From positions 4,647 to 68,646 of the forward strand of contig CAZNNH010000013.1 of assembly GCA_964574335.1 (NCBI GenBank): a DNA stretch of 64,000 bases, given 5' to 3'. The stretch is from CAZNNH01 sp964574335 (GTDB taxonomy: Bacteria > Acidobacteriota > Vicinamibacteria > Fen-336). Shown one piece after another: positions 8,026-15,886 of the stretch; within the stretch, counting starts at the first letter, position 1, and each line of letters starts with the position of its first letter. The notes below the pieces were generated by a model. The model worked only from the letters and a program-made list of their open reading frames with translations, did not search any database and was not told the origin of the DNA. Both the position numbers and the translations under genes were made by a program.

Positions 8026-8963
8026 GGGGACTGCCTCGCCTCCTCGGCTGCTTCCGGTCTGGCGGCGGCCGGCCAGAAATCGAAGAAGTTCAACCACTGG
8101 CTGGGAAAGCGCGTCAGGTGCTCCTCGAGGAACGAGACCGCCTGGACAAGAGCGCCCTGCACCTCCTCGTGGCGCGGCCGCTCCGGGTCGAGGCGCAGGG
8201 TGGGACCGATCAGCATCCGATAGCGCAGCCACCCGGTGCGGACCACCAGCCCCACCAGGATGGGAGCCGCCGCCGCCCTTGCCAGGTGGAAGGGCCCCAC
8301 CGGAAAACGGGTGGGACGGCCGAAGAAGCGGACCTCGACGCCCTTGCCGCCAAACACCCGGTCGCCCTGCATCGCCACGATCTCTCCCTTCCGCAGGGCG
8401 TGAAGCATCTGGACGGTCGCCATCGGGTCGGTCAGGTCGACCACCCGCAGCCGCTCGCTGGCCATCAGGTCGCGGAGCTGCGCCTCGGCCGGGTTGCCGG
8501 ACTCCACCACCCGCGCCACGTTGACCCGCCGGCCGTGCAGCTCCAGCAGCCGCGACGCCAGCTCGGTGTTGGCCACGTGGGCGGTCCACACCACCAGCCC
8601 CCGTCCCTCCGAAAGGCAGGCGTCGATGGCGGCGGCCCCCCGCTCCGGCTCCGAGAGCATGGAGAGGAGCTCCTCGCGGCTGGCGCCGGGAACGAAGCAG
8701 TAGGAGACCACGAAGTCGCAGAAGGAGTAGAAGACCCGGTAGGCGGCCGGCCACAGCCGCCAGGCTGGGCGGCCGGTGACCACCTGCAGGTTGCGGATCA
8801 CGGCGCGCCGCTCGGCGCCCAGCAGGGCGAAGAACACCGCGGCGGTAACCGCCGCGATCGGCGGGTGCAGCCGCCGGGGGAGCCGCGGGATGGTGGCGAA
8901 GACGATCCGCAGCGACAGCGGCGAATGGTAGCGGTGCCGGTACCAGCGCCGGTCGGCCGTCAC
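7998..8963 (-). CDS. LpxL/HtrB-like lysophospholipid-type acyltransferase
   Basis: 321 aa, lipid A biosynthesis acyltransferase family. The catalytic HX4E motif is seen in WTAHVANTELASR (His129, Glu134), and an N-terminal hydrophobic helix (about 35-50) should anchor it to the inner-membrane surface. The motif GDRVFGGKGVEVRFFGR and the later FPVGPFHLAR match the family. The role inferred from aryl-polyene clusters is transfer of the carrier-bound chain to a lipid or sugar acceptor. The GTG start at 8963 overlaps the radical SAM stop (GTGA), so translation is coupled. Confidence 0.87.
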   Translation of the reverse strand: MTADRRWYRHRYHSPLSLRIVFATIPRLPRRLHPPIAAVTAAVFFALLGAERRAVIRNLQVVTGRPAWRLWPAAYRVFYSFCDFVVSYCFVPGASREELLSMLSEPERGAAAIDACLSEGRGLVVWTAHVANTELASRLLELHGRRVNVARVVESGNPAEAQLRDLMASERLRVVDLTDPMATVQMLHALRKGEIVAMQGDRVFGGKGVEVRFFGRPTRFPVGPFHLARAAAAPILVGLVVRTGWLRYRMLIGPTLRLDPERPRHEEVQGALVQAVSFLEEHLTRFPSQWLNFFDFWPAAARPEAAEEARQSPCPDTSPSR

Positions 8964-10432
8964 GAGGAGACGAGCTCGGCGAGGCTCTCGATCGGCTTGC
9001 GCTTGAGCACCGAGTAGAGGTGGAGGACCTCCTCCTCCGAGTAGCCGATCGCCTGGAGGGTGGCCACCGCCTCGCGCACCCGCTCCGGGTTGCTGAGCCC
9101 GAAACGCTGGTGGTACTGCAGCACGATCCGGGTCATGTCCGCCCGCGACAGGGTCGGCGTGCCAGCCGGCATGTCGTGGTAGCAGCGCTCGGTGCTGGCC
9201 TCGAGCTGCTGGTAGGAGAAGCCGGCCGACAGCGCCTGCTCCCGGATGTCGCACCCCGGGAAGAAGCGGAGGCAGAAGTGGTAGGGGAGCAGCGAGGCCT
9301 TGGGAAGCTCCCCCAGCCAGTCCAGCGTCTGCTGGGCCTGCTCGGCGGTCTCCCCGGGGAAGCCGTACATGGTGGTGACGTTCACCGCCACCCCCTGGCG
9401 CTGGGTGTAGGCGATGATGCGCCGGGCCTTCTTCAGGTTCAGCCCCTTGCGGATCAGACGTTGGATCTCCTCGGAAGCGGACTCGACCGCGTAGGTGAAC
9501 CAGATGCCGCCAGCCTCGATGGCGCGGTCCACGAACTCCTCGCTGGCGGTGTCGACGCGCAGCCCGTTGACGAAGTAGAGGCGGATGCCCAGCCGGGCTT
9601 CGCGGATCCGGTCGAAGATGTCGAGCGCCCGCTTCAGGTGGACGTTGAAGATGTCGTCGACGATGTAGAAGTCGCGGACCTGGTAGCGCTGGTAGAGGTG
9701 CTCGATCTCCTGGAAGACCGAGGCGGCGCTGCGCAGGCGCATCCCCTCCCAGGGCCGGAAGCAGAAGCTGCACGAGAAGACGCAGCCACGGGAGGTGACC
9801 AGCACCCCCTGTCGGCGGTGGTTGTAGGCGTAGCTGAGCTGCCTCTGGTACTGCTCGAGGTCGATCAGGTCGTAGGCGGGTAGCGGCAGGCCGTCGAGGT
9901 CCTTGTGCTCGGGGCGGTCCTGCGTCTCGACCACCTGGGCGCCGTCGCGGTAGAGGATGCCGGGGGTGTCGGCCGGCTCGCGTCCCTGCAGAAGCTCGGG
10001 GAACGCCTGCTCGCCGTCACCCTTGACCGCCAGGAAAACCTCCGGGACCTCCTCGAACAGCCTGGCCTTCCAGGCCTCCACCAGGGGGCCGCCCACCACG
10101 ATGGCGGCGCCGCAGTGGGCGCGGACGAGCCGGGCCAGCCGCTGCAGCTCCTCGAGGAAGAACACGATGCACCGGATCCCCACCACGTCCGGCTTGAGCT
10201 CGTCGAGCAGGGCGACGAAGGCCTCGTCGGTCGGGCAGTCGAGCGAGGACTCGACGACCCGGACCTCGTCCACGGCCCCGCTTTCGCGGGCGGCGGCGGC
10301 CACGTACAGGAGCCCGATCGGGGCCACGTGCACCTCGTGGGGGACGGCGCCACCCACCCACTTGGGCATGTCGTTGGCTTCCACCAGCAGGACACGGTGC
10401 CGGGCTCCGGTCGGACCGAGCGTGCGAGGCAT
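8960..10432 (-). CDS. B12-binding-type radical SAM enzyme 2
   Basis: 490 aa. Residues 1-190 form a cobalamin-binding-like Rossmann domain (PIGLLYVAAAARESG, PDVVGIRCIVFF, AIVVGGPLVEAW). The radical SAM domain follows with CVFSCSFC (Cys217, Cys221, Cys224) and YIVDDIFNVHLKRALDIFDR. A YGFPGETAEQAQQTLDWL segment is typical of the B12-dependent radical SAM branch. The reaction is probably methylation or C-C chemistry on a lipid or polyketide chain, with unknown substrate. The ATG at 10432 has a poor ribosome site, so a start a few codons downstream is possible. It lies 17 bp after carrier protein 2, which suggests a carrier-bound substrate. Confidence 0.87.
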   Translation of the reverse strand: MPRTLGPTGARHRVLLVEANDMPKWVGGAVPHEVHVAPIGLLYVAAAARESGAVDEVRVVESSLDCPTDEAFVALLDELKPDVVGIRCIVFFLEELQRLARLVRAHCGAAIVVGGPLVEAWKARLFEEVPEVFLAVKGDGEQAFPELLQGREPADTPGILYRDGAQVVETQDRPEHKDLDGLPLPAYDLIDLEQYQRQLSYAYNHRRQGVLVTSRGCVFSCSFCFRPWEGMRLRSAASVFQEIEHLYQRYQVRDFYIVDDIFNVHLKRALDIFDRIREARLGIRLYFVNGLRVDTASEEFVDRAIEAGGIWFTYAVESASEEIQRLIRKGLNLKKARRIIAYTQRQGVAVNVTTMYGFPGETAEQAQQTLDWLGELPKASLLPYHFCLRFFPGCDIREQALSAGFSYQQLEASTERCYHDMPAGTPTLSRADMTRIVLQYHQRFGLSNPERVREAVATLQAIGYSEEEVLHLYSVLKRKPIESLAELVSS

Positions 10433-10448
10433 AGGAGAGGCGGCGGGC

Positions 10449-10724
10449 TCAGACCTGGGTCTTGGCTTGGATGCGGGACTCGACGGCGGCCGCCAGCGTG
10501 GCGATCGTCGCCCACTCGTCGCGGTCGAACTCGCCGGTGACCAGCTTGATCTCGAAGGCCTTCTCGATCTCCAGGATCAGCTGGAGGATGTCGATCGAGT
10601 CGATCTCGATCTCGCCCCCCATGAGCTTGTGGTCGGCGCCGAGCTGCTCCGGGGTCATGTCCTCGATACGGAGCGCCTGGATCAGCAGCTCCTTGAGCCT
10701 GGCTTCGATCACCTCACGCGTCAT
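10449..10724 (-). CDS. Acyl carrier protein 2
   Basis: 91 aa from ATG at 10724 (GAGGG lies 8 bases upstream; a start at 10754 is possible but lacks a good ribosome site). The phosphopantetheine motif is EIDSIDILQL with Ser about 43, followed by a carrier-protein pattern (EKAFEIKL, IATLAAAVESR). It is the likely carrier for chain elongation by the ketosynthase pair encoded downstream. It resembles FAS-type carriers more than carrier 1 does. Confidence 0.92.
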   Translation of the reverse strand: MTREVIEARLKELLIQALRIEDMTPEQLGADHKLMGGEIEIDSIDILQLILEIEKAFEIKLVTGEFDRDEWATIATLAAAVESRIQAKTQV

Positions 10725-10763
10725 CGTAGAAACCCTCGCCTGAAGATCCAGCAAGCGACTTCC

Positions 10764-11834
10764 TCACGCGGAGCAGCCGAGACGGTCGGAGAGACGCAGC
10801 AGCAGCCGCGCCATCCGGCCGACCGGATCGAGCAGAACCCAGCGTCCATCGAGCATAGCGTGGATCGGCTCCCCGCGAAACCGGGCGATCTGTCGATACT
10901 GGGCGATGAAGCTGAGCACCCGCAGCGACATCTTCCAGCGCAGCGGCCAGAAGTACTCGCGGGTGACCAGGGGCCGGCTCCAGCCGGAGCGGACCTCGGC
11001 GATGAAGTCCGCGTAGCAGCCCTGCCGGGAGGCGCAGAGGGCGCCGCTAGGCATCAGCAGGTGGCTGTCGCCGCCGCCGACCAACGGCTTACCGACCCGC
11101 CGAGCCAGGTCGATGACCTGTCGGTTCTCGGCCCGGGAGCGCATTCCGTTGATCTCGAGGGCGTGGATGGCGTGGGCGTAGCGGTCCAGCAGGCCGAGCG
11201 CGGGCACCTCGGTGGCGACGCCGTTCCAGGTGATCAACGGGTGGTTCAGCACCACCAGGCAGCCGAGCCCGGCGAGCTCCCCGAACACCGCGTCGAGCCG
11301 GCCGAGGTCGGCCGCGGCCCGAAGCGACGCGTGCACCTCCAGCAGTCGGTCCTCGGGCAGGCCGGAGAGGCCGAGGTGGAAGGTGTGCCCACAGAAGCGG
11401 ATCGACAGCTCCTCGCCGGGAGCGACCTGGCCCGGATGCTCCACGAGCTGCTGGCACAGCTCCAGCGATCCCGCGACCTCGTCGTGGTCCGTGATCGAGA
11501 GCAGGAGCCGCTCGACGCCAAGGCGCCGGGCGTTCTCGAGCTCCATCCGCCAGATGTCCGCCGGCCGGAACGGTGGACGGTAGCCGAGGTGGGCGTAGTC
11601 GAGGTCGGCGATGCGGTCCAGGCCGAACGACCGCTGCAGCAGCCCCTTGAAGGGGCGCATGTAGCCGAGCTTCACCACCCAGTTCAGGCCCGCCAGGTTC
11701 TCCCGCGAGTAGCTCGAGTGGGTGTGCAGGCAGACCAGCGAGGCGAGCTCCCGCGAGGGCTCCCGGCAGGGGCGGAAGCGACCGTCCTCGAGGACCCAGC
11801 AAGCGACCCGAGCCATGGAGCGCCAGCTTGGCAT
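10764..11834 (-). CDS. PHP-domain metal-dependent phosphoesterase-like protein
   Basis: 356 aa from ATG at 11834 (an ATG at 11816 is also possible, and neither has a strong ribosome site). Metal-binding signatures of PHP proteins are visible: HTHSSYS near the N-terminus, ITDHDEV, a mid-protein CGHTFHL and LNHPLITW, and late GGGDSH. The family hydrolyses phosphate esters with a multi-metal centre. The substrate is unknown, and the protein is unusual for a fatty-acid or polyketide cluster. The C-terminal 60 residues (LRWKMSLRVLSFIAQYRQ and beyond) are a basic helical extension. The first 100 bp upstream contain a palindromic repeat, and the reading frame stays open through it, but the repeat is probably not coding. 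Confidence 0.75.
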   Translation of the reverse strand: MPSWRSMARVACWVLEDGRFRPCREPSRELASLVCLHTHSSYSRENLAGLNWVVKLGYMRPFKGLLQRSFGLDRIADLDYAHLGYRPPFRPADIWRMELENARRLGVERLLLSITDHDEVAGSLELCQQLVEHPGQVAPGEELSIRFCGHTFHLGLSGLPEDRLLEVHASLRAAADLGRLDAVFGELAGLGCLVVLNHPLITWNGVATEVPALGLLDRYAHAIHALEINGMRSRAENRQVIDLARRVGKPLVGGGDSHLLMPSGALCASRQGCYADFIAEVRSGWSRPLVTREYFWPLRWKMSLRVLSFIAQYRQIARFRGEPIHAMLDGRWVLLDPVGRMARLLLRLSDRLGCSA

Positions 11835-11866
11835 GACATCGGCCCCGGGGACAACCACCCCTGGGG

Positions 11867-11921
11867 ACATGACCGGATTCGCGCCGGTCAGCGTGGCGAA
11901 TCCGGATCGTGTCCCCCGAAA
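11867..11921. repeat. REP-like palindromic repeat, copy 1
   Basis: 55 bp unit containing the perfect 10-bp inverted repeat CCGGATTCGC ... GCGAATCCGG around a 13-base loop, then ATCGTGTCCCCCGAAA. It is identical to copy 2, which starts 77 bp later. It lies just upstream of the PHP gene. Confidence 0.85.
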
Positions 11922-11943
11922 GGACGGCGCCGGCCGGCGGACC

Positions 11944-11998
11944 ACATGACCGGATTCGCGCCGGTCAGCGTGGCGAATCCGGATCGTGTCCCCCGAAA
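11944..11998. repeat. REP-like palindromic repeat, copy 2
   Basis: Identical 55-bp unit, separated from copy 1 by a 22-bp GC-rich spacer. It ends exactly at the assembly gap. Confidence 0.85.
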
Positions 11999-12098
11999 NN
12001 NNNNNNNNNNNNNNNNNNNNNNNNNNNNNNNNNNNNNNNNNNNNNNNNNNNNNNNNNNNNNNNNNNNNNNNNNNNNNNNNNNNNNNNNNNNNNNNNNN
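11999..12098. other. Assembly gap (100 N)
   Basis: Exactly 100 N, which usually means a gap of unknown size. It is bordered on both sides by the same palindromic repeat, so the assembler probably failed on more repeat copies. Whether genes are missing here cannot be told. Confidence 0.95.
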
Positions 12099-12151
12099 AT
12101 GACCGGATTCGCGCCGGTCAGCGTGGCGAATCCGGATCGTGTCCCCCGAAA
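12099..12151. repeat. REP-like palindromic repeat, copy 3
   Basis: Same unit as copies 1 and 2 in the same orientation, lacking only the first two bases, which fall in the gap. It ends 6 bp before the fabG-like stop codon. Confidence 0.85.
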
Positions 12152-12156
12152 GGGCG

Positions 12157-12900
12157 CTACACCAGCCCGCCGTCGACGGCGATCACCTGGCCGGTGATGT
12201 AAGCGGCCCCCTCCGAGGCCAGGAACGCCACCAGCGGCGCGACGTCCCGGGGGGCGCCGAGCCGGGCCAGGGGGATCTGGGCCGCCAGGTCCTTCCCCTC
12301 GCCACTGATGAACGAGGCGGACATCTCGGTCTCGATCAGGCCCGGGCAGACCGCGTTGACCCGGATCTGCCGACGGCCCATCTCGCGGGCCAGGGCCTTG
12401 GTGAAGGCGATCACGCCACCCTTGGCCGCCGAGTAGTTGCACTGGCCGGCCTGGCCACGGATCCCGCTGGGCGAGACGATGTTGGTGATCACGCCGCCGC
12501 CCTGGTGCAGCATCCCCCGAAGCGACGCCTGGGAGCAGAGGTAGGTGCCGCGCAGGCTGGTGTCGACGACCGTGTCCCAGTCCCGGTCGGTCATCAGCAT
12601 CAGCAGCCGGTCCCGGGTCACGCCGGCGTTGTTGACCAGGCAGCTCACGGAGCCGGCCGAGCCCTCGATGCTGGCGAACATCGCCTCCACCTGGTCGCGG
12701 GCCCCGACGTCCGCCTGGACCGCCGTCGCCGCGCCCCCCTCGGCCAGGATCTGCTCCACCACCGCCTGGGCCCCTTCCGAGTCGGAGCGGTAGTTGACGA
12801 AGACCCGGAACCCGACCTTGGCCAGCTCGCGGGCGATGGCGGCCCCGATCCCCCGTGAGGCCCCGGTGACCAGCGCGGTCTTGGCTTCGGGTGGGGTCAT
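12157..12900 (-). CDS. fabG: 3-oxoacyl-ACP reductase (FabG-like SDR)
   Basis: 247 aa, the usual FabG length. It has the cofactor loop TGASRGIG near the N-terminus, NNAGVTRD, a catalytic Ser in NIVSPSG, YSAAK with the Tyr-Lys pair, and a C-terminal ITGQVIAVDGG. It should reduce the beta-keto group on the carrier-bound chain with NADPH. It is probably dedicated to this cluster rather than to housekeeping fatty acid synthesis, because it lies between cluster genes. It is 22 bp from the large envelope-protein gene upstream. Confidence 0.92.
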   Translation of the reverse strand: MTPPEAKTALVTGASRGIGAAIARELAKVGFRVFVNYRSDSEGAQAVVEQILAEGGAATAVQADVGARDQVEAMFASIEGSAGSVSCLVNNAGVTRDRLLMLMTDRDWDTVVDTSLRGTYLCSQASLRGMLHQGGGVITNIVSPSGIRGQAGQCNYSAAKGGVIAFTKALAREMGRRQIRVNAVCPGLIETEMSASFISGEGKDLAAQIPLARLGAPRDVAPLVAFLASEGAAYITGQVIAVDGGLV

Positions 12901-12922
12901 CGGGCGAGGGCCCCGCGCAGCA

Positions 12923-15883
12923 TCAGTCCAGGGGCTTGAAGATCAAGAGGTAGACGCCCCAGCGGTTGTCGTAACGGTCGAGGTTGCCGCTGAGGGCGTA
13001 GGTGACGGTCCCCTTGATGTAGGTCCCCCACGGGCCGACGGTGCCGAGGTCCAGCTCCAGGCCGTCGAAGTCCCGGAAGCTCGGGGACTCCTCCAGGTTC
13101 CGGCCCCAGGCGTGATCGTACATCCCTTCCACCCAGACCACGTCGAAGGCGTTGAAGCCGAGCTGGACGCCGGCCACGCCGATGGCGTCGAAGGTGTCGG
13201 TCCCGCTCGGGATCCCCCGGATGCGGGGGCGAGAGAGGAACGACGGCTGGTATCGCGAGAAGCGGTCGAGGTCCTGGCCTCCGTAGTAGGAGGCGCTCAG
13301 ACCGGCCTTGGTGAACTTGCCGAAGTAGAGCTGCTTGACCGCCTCGCCCGAGAACTTGCGGAAGGAGGTGGCGGGGGCCACCGGGTCTCCTCCGCTCGGC
13401 CCGATCTCGGGCCAGCCGAAGCGGTTACCCTGCAGCGCGGTCCCGGTCAGCGTGAAGCCGCCTCTGGTGAGCTTGAGCTCGGCCTGGCTCTGGAGGGTGA
13501 AGCCGTGGCCGGAGGCCTCGAACTCCGGGTCCGTGTCGCCGGTGGGGTGGAAGAGGTTGAGCGAGAAGTACGAGGAGGCGCCGAAGCTCACCCCGGGCCG
13601 GGCCTGCCAGTTGGCCAGCACGCCGACCGTCTCCTCGAACGCCCACAGCCCCTGGCCGACCACCTCCTGGCTCCCCTCGAAGACGCGGTTGTTCTGGGGG
13701 ATCGCCGACAGCGCCAGGTCCATCCCGAAGCGGAAGCTCTCGCCCACGTGCTTGGTCAGGTTGGTGGCCAGGATCGGGCCGGCGAAGAAGACGGAGAGCT
13801 CGGCCCCGGTCTTGCGGAAGTCGTAGTCGACCAGGCTGATGCCGGCCAGCGGGATGGGGAAGTCGAAGGTCCCCTCGTACATCACGCCGCCCACCAGCGA
13901 GCGCACCCGGCTCTTGAGCGGCTCGACCACGCGGGTGTCGCCCTCCCGGCGCAGGACGCGCAGGCCCTCGTCGGTGTCGCGGTACATCCGCAGGTCGGAG
14001 GCCATCGCCTCTTCCCGGGCCGCCTCGAAGCCCGGCTGGTTGATCTCGTAGCCGGAGAAGTCGTAGCTCCGCTCCACCAGCAGGCTCCGCCCCGCCGCGC
14101 TGACGAGCTGCTGGGCGGTGATCCTGCGAAGCAGGTTGAACTGGCGGCCGCCCTGCCACGGGACCAGCTCGTACTCCTGGGTCTCGACGTGGGAGAGGAC
14201 GCTGCTCCGCCCGCCGCTCTGCTTGAGCTGCATCTTCACCTGGCGGAAGGTCACGCCGTCGATCCAGACCTTGCCGCTGAACAGGACCGCCTGCTTGTCC
14301 TCCGGCTCGACGCCGATCACGTAGGTGGGGGCGCCGTCGACCGTCTCGGTCCCGAGGAGCGTGTACTGGTACTTCTCCTCGAGCGCCAGCTCCAGCGGTT
14401 GGGCCAGCACCTTCTCCGGCTCGAGCTGGGGCAACGAGAACCCGGACGGGTTGCCGAAGCGGACCCCGTTCACCAGGAAGCCGGTCTGCACCCAGTCATG
14501 CTGGGTCCGGTCCACGAACTGGCGCAGCTCCAAGGTGACGTCGAAGCCCGACCCCAGCGCCGTCGACTCGAAGTGGATGGCGGCCCGGCAGTCGGCCAGG
14601 TAGTGGTCGAGGTCGCGCTGCTGCGCCGCCCGGTACTGCTGCCAGCGCGCCACGATCTCCTCCACCCGCAGGCCGCCACGGCCGGTCACGCTCACCCACT
14701 CGTAGAGGCGCTGGTCATCGTCCTGACGGCGGACCGTCACCACCACGAAAGCGCTGTCGCAGCCGCACTCGTGCACCGTCGTCTTCCCCGGCCCCGGGAC
14801 CACCCGCGAGACCAGCTCCCGACCGTCCTGGGCATCGCGGAAGGTCACCTCCAGGTTGGCCTCTCCCTCTGCGGACACGGTGATCTTCCGGGGGTGCTCC
14901 GACGAGCCGAGGGCGCGCACCAGGAAGGCCCCGCTCGGGGAGCTCGAGTCGACGAAGGCGCTGGCCGCCAGGGGGGCGCCGTCGGCGCTCAGCCGGGCCG
15001 GGGCCTGATCGAGCGGCGTACCGACGAAGCCGGCGCTGATCGAGCCGGTGAGCACGCCCACCGAGCGGCACAGCGCCCCGACCTGCTCGGCGGTCGGCGC
15101 GGCAGCCCACATGGTGTCGACCAGCGAGTCGCCGGTCTCGGCAGCGACATCGAGGAACGCCGTGGCCAGACCGCCGGCGCCCGCCACCGAGCCGGCGCCG
15201 ACCTCGACCATCACCGGCTTGCCGAGCTGGTCGCGGATCCACTCGGCTTCCCCCCGCCAATCGGGACCGCGTCCGACCCCGATCAGGTCGGCATAGGCCG
15301 CCACCCGGCGCGACAGCGCCTCCTCCTTCCGGACCAGGCCGGCTGGAAAGACGACGGCGGCGCTGGCGAGCGAGGGCTTGGCGGCCTTGAGCTGGAGCAC
15401 CAGCCGCGCCAGCGCGAACTGCAGCGCGGCCGGATCGCCCGGTGACTCGGCGACCTCCAGGATCACGCCGTTCACCGCCGGGCTGTCGACGGGGAGGGCC
15501 GCCAGGACCTCCGCCACCCGCGCCTCCAGGGCGACCGCCGCCTGGTCGGGATCGTCAGCGTCCCGGATCGAGACCCGGATGCGCAGGTGCAGCAGCAGGC
15601 TGCGGCCGGCCGGCAACGCCCCCAGCAGCCGGGTCACGGGCTCGACGTCGAGAAGGAGCGGCTCTCTACCTCCCAGGTCGACCGAGAGGGACGGCGCCAC
15701 GACCGACGGGGGGCTCAGCTCGCCGCAGCCTCCGATCGCCTCCAGCAGGGCAGCGGCATCCGCGTCACCCTCGATCGACACGGCGAGCTTGGGAAGCGGT
15801 GCGGCTTCGGCGGGCGCTCCGCCGCCGAGCAGAAAGAGCGCCAACCCGCCGACGAAGAGGGCGAGCGGCCGGCGATAGAGCAT
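12923..15883 (-). CDS. Large exported envelope protein with LolA-like middle and beta-barrel C-terminus
   Basis: 986 aa, not assigned to a named family. Residues 1-27 are a signal peptide (MLYRRPLALFVGGLALFLLG, then AEA). Residues about 30-390 look alpha/beta, with segments reminiscent of a TIM-barrel (VNGVILEVAESPG, GKPVMVEVGAGS). Residues about 420-640 have LolA/outer-membrane-lipoprotein-sorting character: YQYTLLGTETVDGAPTYVIG, VWIDGVTFRQVKMQLK. From about 690 to the end there are alternating amphipathic strands ending in VYLLIFKPLD, as expected for an outer-membrane barrel. It lies 3 bp after the radical SAM stop. Inferred role: outer-membrane reception or display of the cluster product. 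The domain reading is from pattern only. Confidence 0.7.
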   Translation of the reverse strand: MLYRRPLALFVGGLALFLLGGGAPAEAAPLPKLAVSIEGDADAAALLEAIGGCGELSPPSVVAPSLSVDLGGREPLLLDVEPVTRLLGALPAGRSLLLHLRIRVSIRDADDPDQAAVALEARVAEVLAALPVDSPAVNGVILEVAESPGDPAALQFALARLVLQLKAAKPSLASAAVVFPAGLVRKEEALSRRVAAYADLIGVGRGPDWRGEAEWIRDQLGKPVMVEVGAGSVAGAGGLATAFLDVAAETGDSLVDTMWAAAPTAEQVGALCRSVGVLTGSISAGFVGTPLDQAPARLSADGAPLAASAFVDSSSPSGAFLVRALGSSEHPRKITVSAEGEANLEVTFRDAQDGRELVSRVVPGPGKTTVHECGCDSAFVVVTVRRQDDDQRLYEWVSVTGRGGLRVEEIVARWQQYRAAQQRDLDHYLADCRAAIHFESTALGSGFDVTLELRQFVDRTQHDWVQTGFLVNGVRFGNPSGFSLPQLEPEKVLAQPLELALEEKYQYTLLGTETVDGAPTYVIGVEPEDKQAVLFSGKVWIDGVTFRQVKMQLKQSGGRSSVLSHVETQEYELVPWQGGRQFNLLRRITAQQLVSAAGRSLLVERSYDFSGYEINQPGFEAAREEAMASDLRMYRDTDEGLRVLRREGDTRVVEPLKSRVRSLVGGVMYEGTFDFPIPLAGISLVDYDFRKTGAELSVFFAGPILATNLTKHVGESFRFGMDLALSAIPQNNRVFEGSQEVVGQGLWAFEETVGVLANWQARPGVSFGASSYFSLNLFHPTGDTDPEFEASGHGFTLQSQAELKLTRGGFTLTGTALQGNRFGWPEIGPSGGDPVAPATSFRKFSGEAVKQLYFGKFTKAGLSASYYGGQDLDRFSRYQPSFLSRPRIRGIPSGTDTFDAIGVAGVQLGFNAFDVVWVEGMYDHAWGRNLEESPSFRDFDGLELDLGTVGPWGTYIKGTVTYALSGNLDRYDNRWGVYLLIFKPLD

Positions 15884-15886
15884 GTG

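Noticed and set aside
11867..12151. CRISPR-like array
   Set aside because: The repeat is 55 bp with an internal palindrome, there is only one 22-bp spacer, and no cas genes are present.
12794..15445. Long open frame on the plus strand opposite the envelope protein
   Set aside because: It is low-complexity Arg/Glu/His/Gly-rich composition typical of antisense frames in GC-rich DNA, and the minus-strand protein has a signal peptide and family-like motifs.
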